From positions 1 to 39,262 of the forward strand of contig CALIZI010000009.1 of the NCBI GenBank assembly GCA_938028705.1: 39,262 bases of DNA, given 5' to 3'. This document shows positions 24,815-34,404 of the stretch, piece after piece. This DNA is from an uncultured Saprospiraceae bacterium (GTDB lineage Bacteria; Bacteroidota; Bacteroidia; Chitinophagales; Saprospiraceae). Below the pieces are notes generated by a model. The model saw only the letters and a program-made list of their open reading frames with translations, was not told the DNA's origin and ran no database searches. A program made the position numbers and the translations under genes. Position 1 is the stretch's first letter. Every line of letters begins with the position of its first letter.

Positions 24815-24852
24815 CCTGCGGACAACCGACTGACAAACTGCCGACATTCCTC

Positions 24853-25614
24853 TCATTTCTTCCTACCGACAGCCATCACAGAAGTACCTGCAAAGGGTTT
24901 CTTCATAAGTTTCAATTCGGCTTTCATCAATTTTTTAAATAAGGTATTGATGCCTTCGCTTGGTGGTTTGAAGCCATATTGGGCTACGTCCGTGCCTTTG
25001 ATAGACAGCAAAATTTTTCGGGCAATCAAGGCAGGTAACATCGAAAATCCCCAATATGCTACCCGAATATCCGTCAAACCAACTACCTCAAATCGTTCTT
25101 GCAACATCTTCTTGGTATAACGTCTTTTATGCCCCAATACCGTATCGTAGCGACTATACAAAGACTGATATGCCGGAACATTAACCGCCACCATGCCCCC
25201 CGATTTGAGGTGAAACAAAGCCGTCCGAAGAAAATCCACATCATCGTCAATATGCTCCACTACATCAAATAAAATCAATCCGTCATACTCATTTTTAAAT
25301 GTCTCATCTTGTTGGTAAATATTATAACAAAATAAATTTCCTTTATAATTATTGATTTTTTTTAACGCATATTCATTTAAATCACAACCATCTACGATAC
25401 TATTATATTCCTCCTCAATCTGATTAATCATCAGGCCATGCCCACAGCCTACTTCAAAAAACTTCTTGCCTTCCAATGCTGCTTCTCCCACAAATGATTT
25501 AAAAAACGCATACCGCCACTGCACCCAAAAATGGTCTAAATTGGCAATCTCAAACCATTCATCTTCCATAGAGACGGCTTCCGGTGCAGTGAGATATTTG
25601 ATGTTTGATGACAT
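24853..25614 (-). CDS. Class I SAM methyltransferase (UbiG-like fold)
   Basis: A 253-residue methyltransferase from ATG 25614; an in-frame ATG at 25647 adds 11 residues without family character. Motif I is FFEVGCGHGLMI (about residues 52-63), strand 2 ends at DGCDLNEYAL, and GLILFDVVEHIDDDVDFL and LKSGGMVAVNVPAY follow. YSRYDTVLGHKRRYT is typical of a branch found in glycan and glycolipid loci. It is convergent with the GtrA gene. Probable sugar or lipid methylation; substrate unknown. Confidence 0.87.
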   Translation of the reverse strand: MSSNIKYLTAPEAVSMEDEWFEIANLDHFWVQWRYAFFKSFVGEAALEGKKFFEVGCGHGLMINQIEEEYNSIVDGCDLNEYALKKINNYKGNLFCYNIYQQDETFKNEYDGLILFDVVEHIDDDVDFLRTALFHLKSGGMVAVNVPAYQSLYSRYDTVLGHKRRYTKKMLQERFEVVGLTDIRVAYWGFSMLPALIARKILLSIKGTDVAQYGFKPPSEGINTLFKKLMKAELKLMKKPFAGTSVMAVGRKK

Positions 25615-25756
25615 GTGTAATGCAGATTTTTTTATCACGAAGCACACAAAAATCGAACTAATGCAGAGGACACAAGGAATTTTTAGAGAACTAAGTTTAC
25701 TTTCACCTTAGTTCGTCCTTCATATCCTTAGTGTGTTTTGTGGTAAAATCAAAATT

Positions 25757-25907
25757 GGGTAGCGTTCGACAAAAATAGGGTAAATAATTATACGCGAGTT
25801 GCAAGGCGAATTTCTTTGTTAAAAGCGGATATTTGAGTATTCAGACACCCATTTTCCATAAAAATATTCGCCTTGCAACTATTCCCTATTTTAATCGAAC
25901 ACCTCCC
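25757..25907. mobile_element. 151-bp MITE-like element
   Basis: The 24-bp ends (25757-25780 and 25884-25907) are inverted copies sharing GTTCGA and AAAATAGGG. They are directly abutted by AAAATT on both outer sides (25751-25756 and 25908-25913), a possible target-site duplication. A second inverted pair, GTTGCAAGGCGAAT and ATTCGCCTTGCAAC, lies inside. No ORF. The outermost GGGTA and GTTCG bases resemble the ends of the element at 143-438. Confidence 0.8.
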
Positions 25908-25946
25908 AAAATTGAAAATTGGCAAAAAAAGATGCAAGATAGCAGA

Positions 25947-25996
25947 ATTTTATAAAAAAAGTCTCTGCCCAAAAGACAGAGACTTTTTTATAAAAT
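25947..25996 (-). terminator. Rho-independent terminator
   Basis: A stem of about 20 bp (core GTCTCTG/CAGAGAC, flanked by A and T runs that extend the pairing) lies 80 bp past the stop of the PA-domain protein. It is symmetric and could work in both directions. Confidence 0.88.
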
Positions 25997-26028
25997 TTAC
26001 AGCTTGATTCATCCATTTCGCCTAAGCG

Positions 26029-26066
26029 AAATAATACCTGATTAACAGATGAACCAATCAACTGAT
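26029..26066. repeat. Degenerate heptamer repeat
   Basis: Units CCTGATT, AACAGAT, GAACCAA, TCAACTG lie between the terminator and the stop of the PA-domain gene. Confidence 0.45.
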
Positions 26067-26075
26067 AATTTCAAA

Positions 26076-27809
26076 TTACTTAACCACCAATCTAAGCGTC
26101 TTACGTCCTTCTTCAGTTCTTACATGGACAAAATAAGTACCCGCAGCGTACTGACTTACATTCATAGTGACGGTTTCCTGCTGAACATTATTATAGATTT
26201 CTGTACTGAGTGTACGACCTGTAATGTCCAAAAGGTTCACTTCTACAGTGCTTGCCAATTCAGCAAAATCAAGCGCGATACTCACCAACTCGCTTGCCGG
26301 ATTAGGCATGATGCTTACACTGCCTGCTTCCAATTCAGGCTCATTGACACCCACTACTTCAGCCACATTCAAGCGAAGAATTGCCTGCGGACCTCCATTG
26401 AAACCTCCGGTGAACCATTGAGTTGGAGTTCTTACGAAGGTGTTACCTACAAAGGCTGAAACCTCATTACCATCACCATCTTGCCCAATGATAGGTGCGA
26501 TAGGTGCATTTTGTATATCATTCGGAGAAGAAAGATAAAGCGTATTATTATCTATGTACTCAATAACGAGCATATACAAGCCGGGATTTTCCGTTGTACC
26601 TTCTAATTTAAGAACACCACCTCCATTGAAATCAGCAATATCAACAGTAATTTCTGAGTGGGGTGTGCTACCACCGACTACTTCGTGAGAAGCAAAGCCA
26701 AGAATATCACCAAGGTCAACATCCTCGAAGGCAAAACTACCATCTTCATCAATATTACCATCTCCATTAGCATCAAGTTTATACACAGCCAAAGTAACGA
26801 TCTCTCCGGGTATAGAATCCGGCTCGGCAATAGCAAATGTAGCCGACAAAGCATCAGCATTGGCAACTACCGGAAATATAGAACCCATAGCAAATCTACC
26901 GGCACCTGCACTAATTCTTCTAGGACTATCACTACCGTCGTCGTGACTAAATACATCATCCGTAATATAAAATTTTGTAGTTTCCTCATCTACACCATCT
27001 AAATAATTGGTAGTAGTTGAACCATTATTATAAAAACGAGCGGTATATTCACCCACCATACTAGGGGTGTAAGCATCTGGGAAATTAGCTATCCAACTCC
27101 CCGGAGGAAGTGAATCTGTCTCTTCAGCAGGAAGTGCTAATGTTGTCGTCGTACCCATTGGGTCTGTAATATCACATTTTATTTCCAAGCCAAACTGAAC
27201 TTCCGAACCTCTGTTTTGGAAGGCAGCTTGAATGTTACTGAGTGGAAGAACCTGATCTTTTGGAGTCTGTGTAGCATAAGCTATACTTGAGCCCAATACA
27301 TTGAAAGCATCAGTCATCGTTACATTAACGGTCTCATTTGCCATACCTGCTTTGATGTCATTGCAAAGCTCCAATGAAATAAAGATAGCCGGAATAGAAT
27401 CTGTATCAACACCCGCAGGCGCACTCATATTGATGACCTCATTAGGATTGATATTGCAAATAATCGCAGCAATAGCACCGGCATTTTCTGCATTGATAGC
27501 TTTATCAACAAAGTTGCAATCACCCCTGTCAATCAAAGCAATATTACCTGCTACTTCTGCCCCATTGGTCAATGGCTCACAAGCATCTGTTTCAGAGTTA
27601 GCAGCTACGCCATCATCTACTATAACAAGGTCACCCGTAATAACATCTATCGGATGTCCCCAATCAACCGTAACTCCAAGGTCTTGGTAGTCACCGGCAG
27701 CAGAGGAGTTGTTTACAGTAAGTATAGCTTGTGCTGAAGCTCCTGTTATACAGAGTGACAGTGCAAATGTACAAGCTAATTTAAAAACATTTGTAAAAGA
27801 AATCTTCAT
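26076..27809 (-). CDS. Secreted PA-domain protein with type IX sorting domain
   Basis: A 577-residue protein. Signal peptide about 1-26 (ending ASA). A protease-associated (PA) domain spans about 35-165, with VAGNIALIDRGDCNFVDKA, AGAIAAIICN and SIPAIFISLELCNDI. A central beta-rich region of about 300 residues has no family I recognise; it includes the acidic run KLDANGDGNIDEDGSF. The C-terminal sorting domain (about 498-577) contains IMPNPASELVSI, VNLLDITGRT and YAAGTYFVHVRTEEGRKTL. It is likely surface-exposed or released through type IX secretion. PA domains usually mediate binding; no protease active site is visible, so it is not called a peptidase. Confidence 0.88.
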   Translation of the reverse strand: MKISFTNVFKLACTFALSLCITGASAQAILTVNNSSAAGDYQDLGVTVDWGHPIDVITGDLVIVDDGVAANSETDACEPLTNGAEVAGNIALIDRGDCNFVDKAINAENAGAIAAIICNINPNEVINMSAPAGVDTDSIPAIFISLELCNDIKAGMANETVNVTMTDAFNVLGSSIAYATQTPKDQVLPLSNIQAAFQNRGSEVQFGLEIKCDITDPMGTTTTLALPAEETDSLPPGSWIANFPDAYTPSMVGEYTARFYNNGSTTTNYLDGVDEETTKFYITDDVFSHDDGSDSPRRISAGAGRFAMGSIFPVVANADALSATFAIAEPDSIPGEIVTLAVYKLDANGDGNIDEDGSFAFEDVDLGDILGFASHEVVGGSTPHSEITVDIADFNGGGVLKLEGTTENPGLYMLVIEYIDNNTLYLSSPNDIQNAPIAPIIGQDGDGNEVSAFVGNTFVRTPTQWFTGGFNGGPQAILRLNVAEVVGVNEPELEAGSVSIMPNPASELVSIALDFAELASTVEVNLLDITGRTLSTEIYNNVQQETVTMNVSQYAAGTYFVHVRTEEGRKTLRLVVK

Positions 27810-27863
27810 AGTAAATCGGATTTAATTATTGTATTTATAAAATAAAAAATGAAAAGGGGAAAT

Positions 27864-27871
27864 CAAAGTTA
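27864..27871 (-). promoter_or_regulatory. Candidate -7 element
   Basis: On the minus strand this reads TAACTTTG, matching TAnnTTTG, 54 bp before the ATG at 27809. No clear -33 partner. The rest of 27810-28401 is extremely AT-rich, with self-complementary TTTAATTTAAAT stretches around 28140-28185, and holds no gene I can support. Confidence 0.35.
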
Positions 27872-28401
27872 GAATAAAGAACTGATTTTTTATAATAATT
27901 ATCAGACTTAGTTTTTGCAGAGCTACCCTCAAAAGTATGAAAAATAGAAAATATAGAATGCAAATTTTCGGACATTTTTTGAGATATAAAAAAATGAATT
28001 GTGATATAAGTGGTACATAGTAAGCAATTTTGATAAAAAAAATAAAAAAAATCGCCAAATCTTACCGTCAGCCTAATATCAACTTATGAATTATATTTTT
28101 ACAAAAAAAGAATAAAATTAGCAACTTGTCGAAGATTTTAATTTAAATTAATTATAATTTAAATGTATTTTAATTTAAAAAACAACACTTTATGAAATTT
28201 AATCGTGAATTTCAAAAAGCATTTGTCGCTTTATTTATATGTTTAATGTATGAATTACAACATAATTTTAAATTAATTAAAATAAAAAACAATCATTTTT
28301 ACTTATTTTGTGAAAAAAAATCAAAAAAACAGTTCACTTTTTTGTGCTTTCAGGAATATATAGGTGTACGAAACATTCATCCATCTTTTAAAACCATTAA
28401 A

Positions 28402-28788
28402 ATGAATTATTCAAACACAGATAAAATAAACCGTCCTAAAGGCAGGACACTGACAGCCGACCAATTTGAGCAGGCTTATGTATTTACCCTAAACAACTTA
28501 TCGCGCACCACAAGCACTACAAGCAATACCCCTTTACAAATACTCCAACTATTAGTGGATTGTCCGCGCAACCATACGATATATGCACTCGAACTTTGGC
28601 TGTTTTGCGAAGCCCGTAAAATTTTTAATACCATTAAAAAAGCACAACTCCGTCAAAAGGCAATCCGGCAGCAAATCGTACAACGGTTTGTCATGCAATT
28701 AGCCCCCGAAAAGCGTAACCACAAACAAGCACACGTTCAATCCCTCATCAACAACATCCTCGAAAAAATGGGTTTTTCTAAAGAGTAA
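28402..28788 (+). CDS. Conserved-looking protein of unknown function
   Basis: I do not recognise this 128-residue protein. It is basic and mostly helical, with FEQAYVFTLNNLSRTTSTTS near the start and a long Lys/Arg/Gln-rich region AQLRQKAIRQQIVQRFVMQL later. It has no signal peptide or membrane segment. The open frame extends 210 bp further upstream, but that part is very AT-rich and encodes Lys/Phe/Asn-rich sequence unlike the rest, so ATG 28402 is preferred. A heptamer repeat and a terminator follow it. Confidence 0.6.
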   Translation: MNYSNTDKINRPKGRTLTADQFEQAYVFTLNNLSRTTSTTSNTPLQILQLLVDCPRNHTIYALELWLFCEARKIFNTIKKAQLRQKAIRQQIVQRFVMQLAPEKRNHKQAHVQSLINNILEKMGFSKE

Positions 28789-28885
28789 CGAGTGACGAGT
28801 GATCAGTAGCGAGATTAGCCCGTAAAATGTTTTACAAAAACTCTACACTCGCAAACTCGATACTCGCAACTCAATACTCACATAT
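28787..28885. repeat. Heptamer hairpin GAGTAAC / CTCGCAA
   Basis: GAGTAAC, GAGTGAC and GAGTGAT units begin at the stop codon of the unknown gene (28787-28812), and inverse ACTCGCA-type units lie at 28848-28885. Confidence 0.8.
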
Positions 28886-28907
28886 ACTTAGGTTTTCTCA
28901 TGGATAA

Positions 28908-28944
28908 AAAAGCCTCTTCGCAGTTCTAGCGAAGAGGCTTTTAG
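28908..28944. terminator. Two-way rho-independent terminator
   Basis: The stem AGCCTCTTCG/CGAAGAGGCT is flanked by A on one side and T on the other. It lies between the converging genes at 28402 and 29098. The rest of the gap to 29097 shows nothing further. Confidence 0.88.
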
Positions 28945-29097
28945 TTTGTCGGGGATATGCTCTTATGCTCGTCAGACGAATCCTTTTTGCCCGAAGCGAA
29001 TATTTTATACAATAAATCACTGCATTTCGCAACAACCTTCGTCTGCCGAGTAAACCGTGTAAGCAAGCTTAGACAGATAGCTATTTTAATTCATTCT

Positions 29098-30957
29098 CTA
29101 CCTTGATTCTATGATGAATTTCTCACAAAAAACTTCCTCTTTCACAGCAATCTTCACGATATACATTCCGGAAGACAACGCAGATACGTCAATAATATTA
29201 TCGGACTCATGTTGCAGAAGGATGGCTCTACCCGTTTGGTCGTAAATACTGATATGTTGGATATTTTCACCATTGAGGTCGCTGATATGCAGGGTGTTTT
29301 TGACAGGATTGGGGAAGATGCTGATGTCTCTTCCTTCATAATTGACTTGAACAATATCGGTGTATTCAAACGCCCCGTCAAAATCCACCTGTTTGAGCCG
29401 ATAATAGGATGTACCGAACAGTGGATTTTCGTCTCTATGTCTGTATGTGTGTGCAGTAGTGGTCGCGCCTTGTCCGTCTTGCCAAGCTATTTTTTCCCAG
29501 TTTGTAGCGTCTCTACTGCGTTGGATTTCAAAACCTGCGTTGTTGGATTCGGTGGCGGTTTGCCAAGTGAGTAGGGTGCTTTTGTTTTCTATTTTGGCTT
29601 GGAAGTCTGTAAGGGTGATCGGGAGAATATTCAGAGTAGCGAATTTTGCTATCATGTAGCCTGAAGTGCCGCCACTGAAGTCACTATTTTCCTCGATTGC
29701 TACCAAAATCGAACTATCTGGTTGGACAAGTATATCTCTCACAAGAAAGCCTAGCCCCAGAACAGGTGCCTGATATGCAAATCTGATATTACCGTCCTTA
29801 TCGTAGCGATTCAATGCAGACGCATGTGCAAAACCCTCTTCATTGAATGCTATAACAATTTCATCGTCCGAAGTCAACCTCATAGCCACAGGCTTGAAAC
29901 AATCACACCCACATGCAGCTCCATAATGTATCAAATTATTGAAAGTACTGTCAACAGAACCATCAGAGTTCAGCCTTCTAGTGTGACGACTACAGTCACC
30001 GGAAAAGCCATAATTATAGATGATTTTATCATCAGATTGCACAAATGCTCTATGAATACTCAAACTATTCTCAAGCACATCTGTATCTCCTGAAAACACC
30101 TCAGAGTATGTCCACTCAATAGCAGGGTTATCATCCGGGATTTTATTGATTTTCAACGTCACCGGATCGTAATCTTGGTAAGGAACAGCTCCGAGAGTTA
30201 TGGTATAATCCTCTCCTCTTGCTGCGGTTACAGCACGGTAATAATCATTGGGAGGCTTAGGAGGGAATCCATCAGAGAAGGTAAAAAAGTCATTGGCATC
30301 AAATATATTCTGGTCGTATATGCTTTCGTTGCAGTCCATTACACGTATTCGGCTTGAGGAAACCGGCCTGAGATTTTGGTTGCACCCGGGTATGTTTATC
30401 TCATTGACCGGATTACCTGCACTATCATAGACCATTAGGTTGTTTCCACTGCATGATTCAGTGACCATGACAATGTGTGTATTATCAGGCATCAATGTCA
30501 TATAATTGGTGGTACACCCGATGTCAACCATTCCGGTATTTCCGAAAGAGACATCCATTGTACCATCTACATTCAATCGGTATAGAGTGCTGTTACCCAA
30601 TACCAGTTTTTTTCCATCAGGTAGTTCTAATACAGTTTTTATACTCCCCTCGTTCAGAAAGTCAACCACACCATCTGTACCAAATGAAACATCTGCTGTA
30701 CCGTCTGCATTCAGTTGATATAAAGTGGTACTACTGCCTAGTACCAATATTTTTCCATCGGAAAATACCTTTAGAATTTTTATACGTTCCTCATTCGGGA
30801 AGTCAACAACCCCATCTACACCAAATGATGAGTCTAAAAGTTGAGCAAAAATATTGATAGACAAAAAAGAATAGAGAGCAGCTAAGATGATTCTTTTTTG
30901 AGTTGTTCCCGAAAATAAACCTTTTAGGTAGAGAGATAATAAATAAGTTGTTTTCAT
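29098..30957 (-). CDS. Secreted delta-60 repeat protein with type IX sorting domain
   Basis: A 619-residue protein with a hydrophobic export signal in roughly the first 38 residues. Delta-60-type repeats follow: LDSSFGVDGVVDF, then VSFGTDGVVDF and VSFGNTGMVDI, each near DGK-ILVLG-like strands, and later VDSTFNN and DDKIIYNYG. These repeats are predicted to form a propeller-like extracellular domain. The linker module (about 455-545) has LLTWQTATESNN, EIQRSRDATNW and TSYYRLKQVDFDG, shared with two other proteins here. The sorting domain ends the protein (ISIFPNPVKNTL, ISIYDQTGR, LSSGMYIVKI). Probably surface-attached; ligand unknown. Confidence 0.88.
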   Translation of the reverse strand: MKTTYLLSLYLKGLFSGTTQKRIILAALYSFLSINIFAQLLDSSFGVDGVVDFPNEERIKILKVFSDGKILVLGSSTTLYQLNADGTADVSFGTDGVVDFLNEGSIKTVLELPDGKKLVLGNSTLYRLNVDGTMDVSFGNTGMVDIGCTTNYMTLMPDNTHIVMVTESCSGNNLMVYDSAGNPVNEINIPGCNQNLRPVSSSRIRVMDCNESIYDQNIFDANDFFTFSDGFPPKPPNDYYRAVTAARGEDYTITLGAVPYQDYDPVTLKINKIPDDNPAIEWTYSEVFSGDTDVLENSLSIHRAFVQSDDKIIYNYGFSGDCSRHTRRLNSDGSVDSTFNNLIHYGAACGCDCFKPVAMRLTSDDEIVIAFNEEGFAHASALNRYDKDGNIRFAYQAPVLGLGFLVRDILVQPDSSILVAIEENSDFSGGTSGYMIAKFATLNILPITLTDFQAKIENKSTLLTWQTATESNNAGFEIQRSRDATNWEKIAWQDGQGATTTAHTYRHRDENPLFGTSYYRLKQVDFDGAFEYTDIVQVNYEGRDISIFPNPVKNTLHISDLNGENIQHISIYDQTGRAILLQHESDNIIDVSALSSGMYIVKIAVKEEVFCEKFIIESR

Positions 30958-31428
30958 AAAATAATGTTTTTTAGACCATATTTAGTTTTTTACATTAAAT
31001 AAGTAAATAATTTGTGTTATTAACGAAATATCAAAGTAACATTCATTGAGGTTGGGTTGAATGACCAGACTTGAAGTTAAGGTTACAAAAAATTGCTTAT
31101 CAATGAGCAACTAAACATGCTCTGATGTGAATAATAATATATAAATTTTAAAAGCTATTTAATATTTATTTATTACAAATAAGATTTTTATTGAATAAAA
31201 AAGTATTTTTAGAAGCATTAATGATTTAAAAATAAACACCTCAAACAAGTCAATAAGATATGTCCTCAAAAAATAAAAAGGTCATTCTCTCCAATTCGAA
31301 AGTCATTTATCGAAAACCATAAGTGTCATTTTGTCTTAATTTTAAATTAAAAACTGAAATAATGTCAGTCACTATCGCATTTTACATACAAAATGTCTAT
31401 TTTTAATGATAGGAACACCATTTGATTC

Positions 31429-31492
31429 ACGTAAAACAATTTTGCAAATCGTTCCCCATTCACACGCGACGATTTACAAAATCGTTTTACGT
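31429..31492. other. Hairpin upstream of clpB
   Basis: Two 24-bp inverted arms (31429-31452 and 31469-31492; 22 of 24 positions pair) share ACGTAAAAC at the outer ends, with a 16-base loop. It lies about 80 bp before the clpB start. It does not match CIRCE. It may be a regulatory leader hairpin or a small inverted-repeat element. The rest of 30958-31573 shows no gene. Confidence 0.6.
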
Positions 31493-31532
31493 TTTCATTA
31501 AATAAAAATATAAGTTAATTGCTAAATAAGTC

Positions 31533-31570
31533 ATTAACCATTGACCATTAACAATTAACCATTAACAATA
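31533..31570. repeat. Heptamer repeat CATTAAC
   Basis: Units CATTAAC, CATTGAC, CATTAAC, AATTAAC, CATTAAC run up to the clpB start codon, so the repeat forms the immediate 5' leader of clpB. Single arm. Confidence 0.8.
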
Positions 31571-31573
31571 AAT

Positions 31574-34195
31574 ATGAATTTCAATAATTTCACCATCAAA
31601 TCACAAGAGACTATACAGCAAGCGCAGCAAATAGCAGCGGGTTTGCAACATCAGGTCATAGACACGCCTCACTTGTTGAAGGGCTTATTGCAGACCGACG
31701 ATAACCTCGTTCCACATTTACTCAAAAAAAATAATGTCAATACCAATACATTGACACAGGAATTGGACAACAGCTTGGACAAAATCCCCAAAATCGCGGG
31801 TGCTACGGGTATGCAAATATCCAATAGCGGTCAACAAGCAATCCTCAAAGCGCAGTCATTTTTGCCCAAATTCAAAGACGAATACGTATCCGTCGAACAC
31901 CTCCTTTTGGGCTTACTCGCCACCAATGACAGCACTGCCAAACTCCTCCGCAATCAGGGTTTGAACGAAAAGGATTTGATGAAAACCATCGAATTGCTAC
32001 GCAAAGGCAGCAGCGTCAACAGCCAAAATGCCGAGGCAACTTTCAACGCCCTCACCCGCTACGCCCGCAATCTCAATGAGTTGGCAATCAATGGCAAACT
32101 CGACCCCGTCATCGGACGCGACGAGGAAATCCGCCGCGTACTGCACATTCTTTCTCGTAAAACGAAAAACAACCCAATACTCGTCGGCGAACCCGGCGTT
32201 GGTAAAACCGCCATCGCCGAAGGCATCGCCCGTCGCATTATTGACCAAGATGTACCCGACAATATTCAGGACAAAACCATTTTCGCGCTCGACATGGGCG
32301 CACTCATGGCAGGTGCCAAGTATCGCGGCGAATTTGAAGAACGCCTAAAAGCAGTCGTCAAAGAAGTGACGGAATCAGATGGGCAGATAATTTTATTTAT
32401 TGATGAAATACACACGCTCGTAGGCGCAGGTGCAGCCGAAGGCGCGATGGATGCCGCTAATATTCTCAAACCCGCCCTCGCTCGCGGCGAACTCCGCGCG
32501 GTAGGTGCGACCACATTGGATGAGTACCAAAAATATTTTGAAAAAGACAAAGCATTGGCGCGTCGTTTTCAGAAAGTAATGATAGACGAACCCGACGAAA
32601 CAGACGCGATTTCTATTTTAAGAGGCATCAAAGAACGCTACGAAACCTACCATAAAGTTACGATAATGGACGAAGCAGTTATCGCTTCTGTGCAATTGTC
32701 GAATCGCTATATTTCGGATAGATTTCTGCCCGATAAAGCCATTGATTTGATAGACGAAGCCTCCGCCAAATTGCGTTTGGAGATGAACTCCATGCCCGAA
32801 GAATTGGACGAATTGGAACGCCGCGTCATGCAATTAGAAATAGAACGCGAAGCCATCAAACGCGAAAATGACGAAGAAAAATTGGCAGAATTAAATAAAA
32901 AATTGGCAAATCTCACAGAAGAAAAAGATGCGCTGACTGCCAAGTGGCGTTCGGAGAAAGACTTGGTAGAAGCTGTACAAAAAAGTCGCAACAACATAGA
33001 GCAATTCAAACTCGAAGCCGAGCAAGCCGAGCGCACCGGTGACTACGGACGAGTAGCCGAATTGCGCTACGGAAAAATAGAAGAAGAAAAACAAAATATC
33101 GAAGATTTAGAAGCACAACTGGCTGAAAAACAAGAAGATACCAAAATGCTACGCGAGGTCGTAACGGCAGAAGACATCGCCGAAATCGTCGCCAAATGGA
33201 CGGGTATTCCGGTCAATAAAATGCTATCCAGCGAGCGCGACAAACTCGCCAATATGGAAGAGCATCTGCACCAACGAGTGGTAGGACAAGACCACGCCCT
33301 TGAAGCCGTAGCGGATGCGGTGCGCCGTAGCCGTTTGGGTTTTCAGGACGGTAAAAAACCGATTGGCTCTTTCCTTTTTTTAGGCACAACGGGTGTCGGC
33401 AAAACCGAACTCGCCAAGTCCCTCGCCGACTATCTTTTTAATGATGAAAACGCGATTGTGCGGATTGATATGTCGGAGTATCAGGAGAAACATGCGGTGG
33501 CGCGACTCGTGGGTTCGCCTCCGGGCTACGTGGGCTACGAGGAAGGCGGTCAACTCACCGAAGCCGTCCGTCGCAAGCCCTATTCGATAGTCCTGTTGGA
33601 TGAAATCGAAAAGGCGCATCCCGACACCTTCAACATCCTCCTGCAAATGCTCGACGACGGGCGATTGACCGACAATAAAGGTCGCCTTGTCAACTTCAAA
33701 AACACCATTATCGTCATGACTTCCAACATCGGTTCGGAGATTATCCACCGCAAATTGACCGGAAAAAGCGGTGCCGACCTCGAAGCCGCCAGCTTTGCCG
33801 TCGAAGAGGACGTGATGACTTTACTCAAACAAAGCGTCCGCCCCGAATTTTTGAATCGCATAGATGATGTCATCATGTTTCGTCCGCTCACCAAGTCGGA
33901 TATGCGCGAAATCGTCAGCATACAAGTCGGGCAATTGATGAAGATGTTTACCGAACAAGGCTTGCAGGTCGTCATAGATGAATCTGCCATTCGCAAGGTC
34001 GCCGAAGTGGGCTACGAACCCGAATACGGCGCACGCCCCCTCAAACGCATCCTCCAAAAACGCATCGTCAATCGCCTCGCCCGTAAGATTCTGAAAAATG
34101 AATTGGATACGAAAAAACCGATTCGCGTGACGGTGGAGGAAGGACTGATTGAGATTCGGAATGAGGTTGGTGGGTATCTTTCGGTGGACGATTGA
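31574..34195 (+). CDS. clpB: ATP-dependent disaggregase ClpB
   Basis: An 873-residue AAA+ Hsp100 chaperone that threads aggregated proteins through its hexameric pore, working with DnaK. The N domain covers about 1-145. NBD1 has Walker A GEPGVGKT (205-212) and Walker [10 protein letters not shown]. The coiled-coil middle domain (about 405-530), rich in Glu and Lys, distinguishes ClpB from ClpA and ClpC. NBD2 has Walker A GTTGVGKT (about 604-611), Walker [13 protein letters not shown], and the pore-loop region [13 protein letters not shown]. There is no ClpP-binding IGF/IGL loop context. Length and domain order are normal. The gene is noticeably richer in GC than its surroundings, which fits a highly expressed core gene. 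Confidence 0.98.
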   Translation: MNFNNFTIKSQETIQQAQQIAAGLQHQVIDTPHLLKGLLQTDDNLVPHLLKKNNVNTNTLTQELDNSLDKIPKIAGATGMQISNSGQQAILKAQSFLPKFKDEYVSVEHLLLGLLATNDSTAKLLRNQGLNEKDLMKTIELLRKGSSVNSQNAEATFNALTRYARNLNELAINGKLDPVIGRDEEIRRVLHILSRKTKNNPILVGEPGVGKTAIAEGIARRIIDQDVPDNIQDKTIFALDMGALMAGAKYRGEFEERLKAVVKEVTESDGQIILFIDEIHTLVGAGAAEGAMDAANILKPALARGELRAVGATTLDEYQKYFEKDKALARRFQKVMIDEPDETDAISILRGIKERYETYHKVTIMDEAVIASVQLSNRYISDRFLPDKAIDLIDEASAKLRLEMNSMPEELDELERRVMQLEIEREAIKRENDEEKLAELNKKLANLTEEKDALTAKWRSEKDLVEAVQKSRNNIEQFKLEAEQAERTGDYGRVAELRYGKIEEEKQNIEDLEAQLAEKQEDTKMLREVVTAEDIAEIVAKWTGIPVNKMLSSERDKLANMEEHLHQRVVGQDHALEAVADAVRRSRLGFQDGKKPIGSFLFLGTTGVGKTELAKSLADYLFNDENAIVRIDMSEYQEKHAVARLVGSPPGYVGYEEGGQLTEAVRRKPYSIVLLDEIEKAHPDTFNILLQMLDDGRLTDNKGRLVNFKNTIIVMTSNIGSEIIHRKLTGKSGADLEAASFAVEEDVMTLLKQSVRPEFLNRIDDVIMFRPLTKSDMREIVSIQVGQLMKMFTEQGLQVVIDESAIRKVAEVGYEPEYGARPLKRILQKRIVNRLARKILKNELDTKKPIRVTVEEGLIEIRNEVGGYLSVDD

Positions 34196-34212
34196 CGGTA
34201 GACGGTGGACGG
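34183..34212. repeat. Heptamer repeat GGTGGAC
   Basis: Units GGTGGAC, GATTGAC, GGTAGAC, GGTGGAC begin inside the last codons of clpB and continue past its stop. Confidence 0.7.
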
Positions 34213-34227
34213 CGCAAATACCGAACC

Positions 34228-34267
34228 TCCTTCGTAGGGACAAGGCATGCCTTGTCCCTACGAAGGA
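34228..34267. repeat. 40-bp perfect palindrome (type 1)
   Basis: A perfect palindrome centred on GGCATGCC (axis 34247/34248), with 20-bp arms that include GTAGGGACAAGG. It lies just after clpB and may terminate it. Confidence 0.95.
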
Positions 34268-34286
34268 AGGTTTCGACACGATGCCC

Positions 34287-34326
34287 GAACATGTAGAGCA
34301 AATTCATGAATTTGCTCTACATGTTC
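34287..34326. repeat. 40-bp perfect palindrome (type 2, copy 1)
   Basis: A perfect palindrome centred on TTCATGAA, with arms including GAACATGTAGAGCAAATT. An identical copy lies at 35113-35152, and the flanking bases before it (GACACGAT, then a variable base, then CC) are also shared. Confidence 0.95.
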
Positions 34327-34404
34327 AAAATGCAAGGCAAGTTTGTAATTATTTAGAAAACTTCGTACCTTACCAACACTTAAAAACCGTAATTTTCATT
34401 GAAT

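Noticed and set aside
31300-31573. CIRCE heat-shock operator before clpB
   Set aside because: The inverted repeat present does not match TTAGCACTC-N9-GAGTGCTAA.
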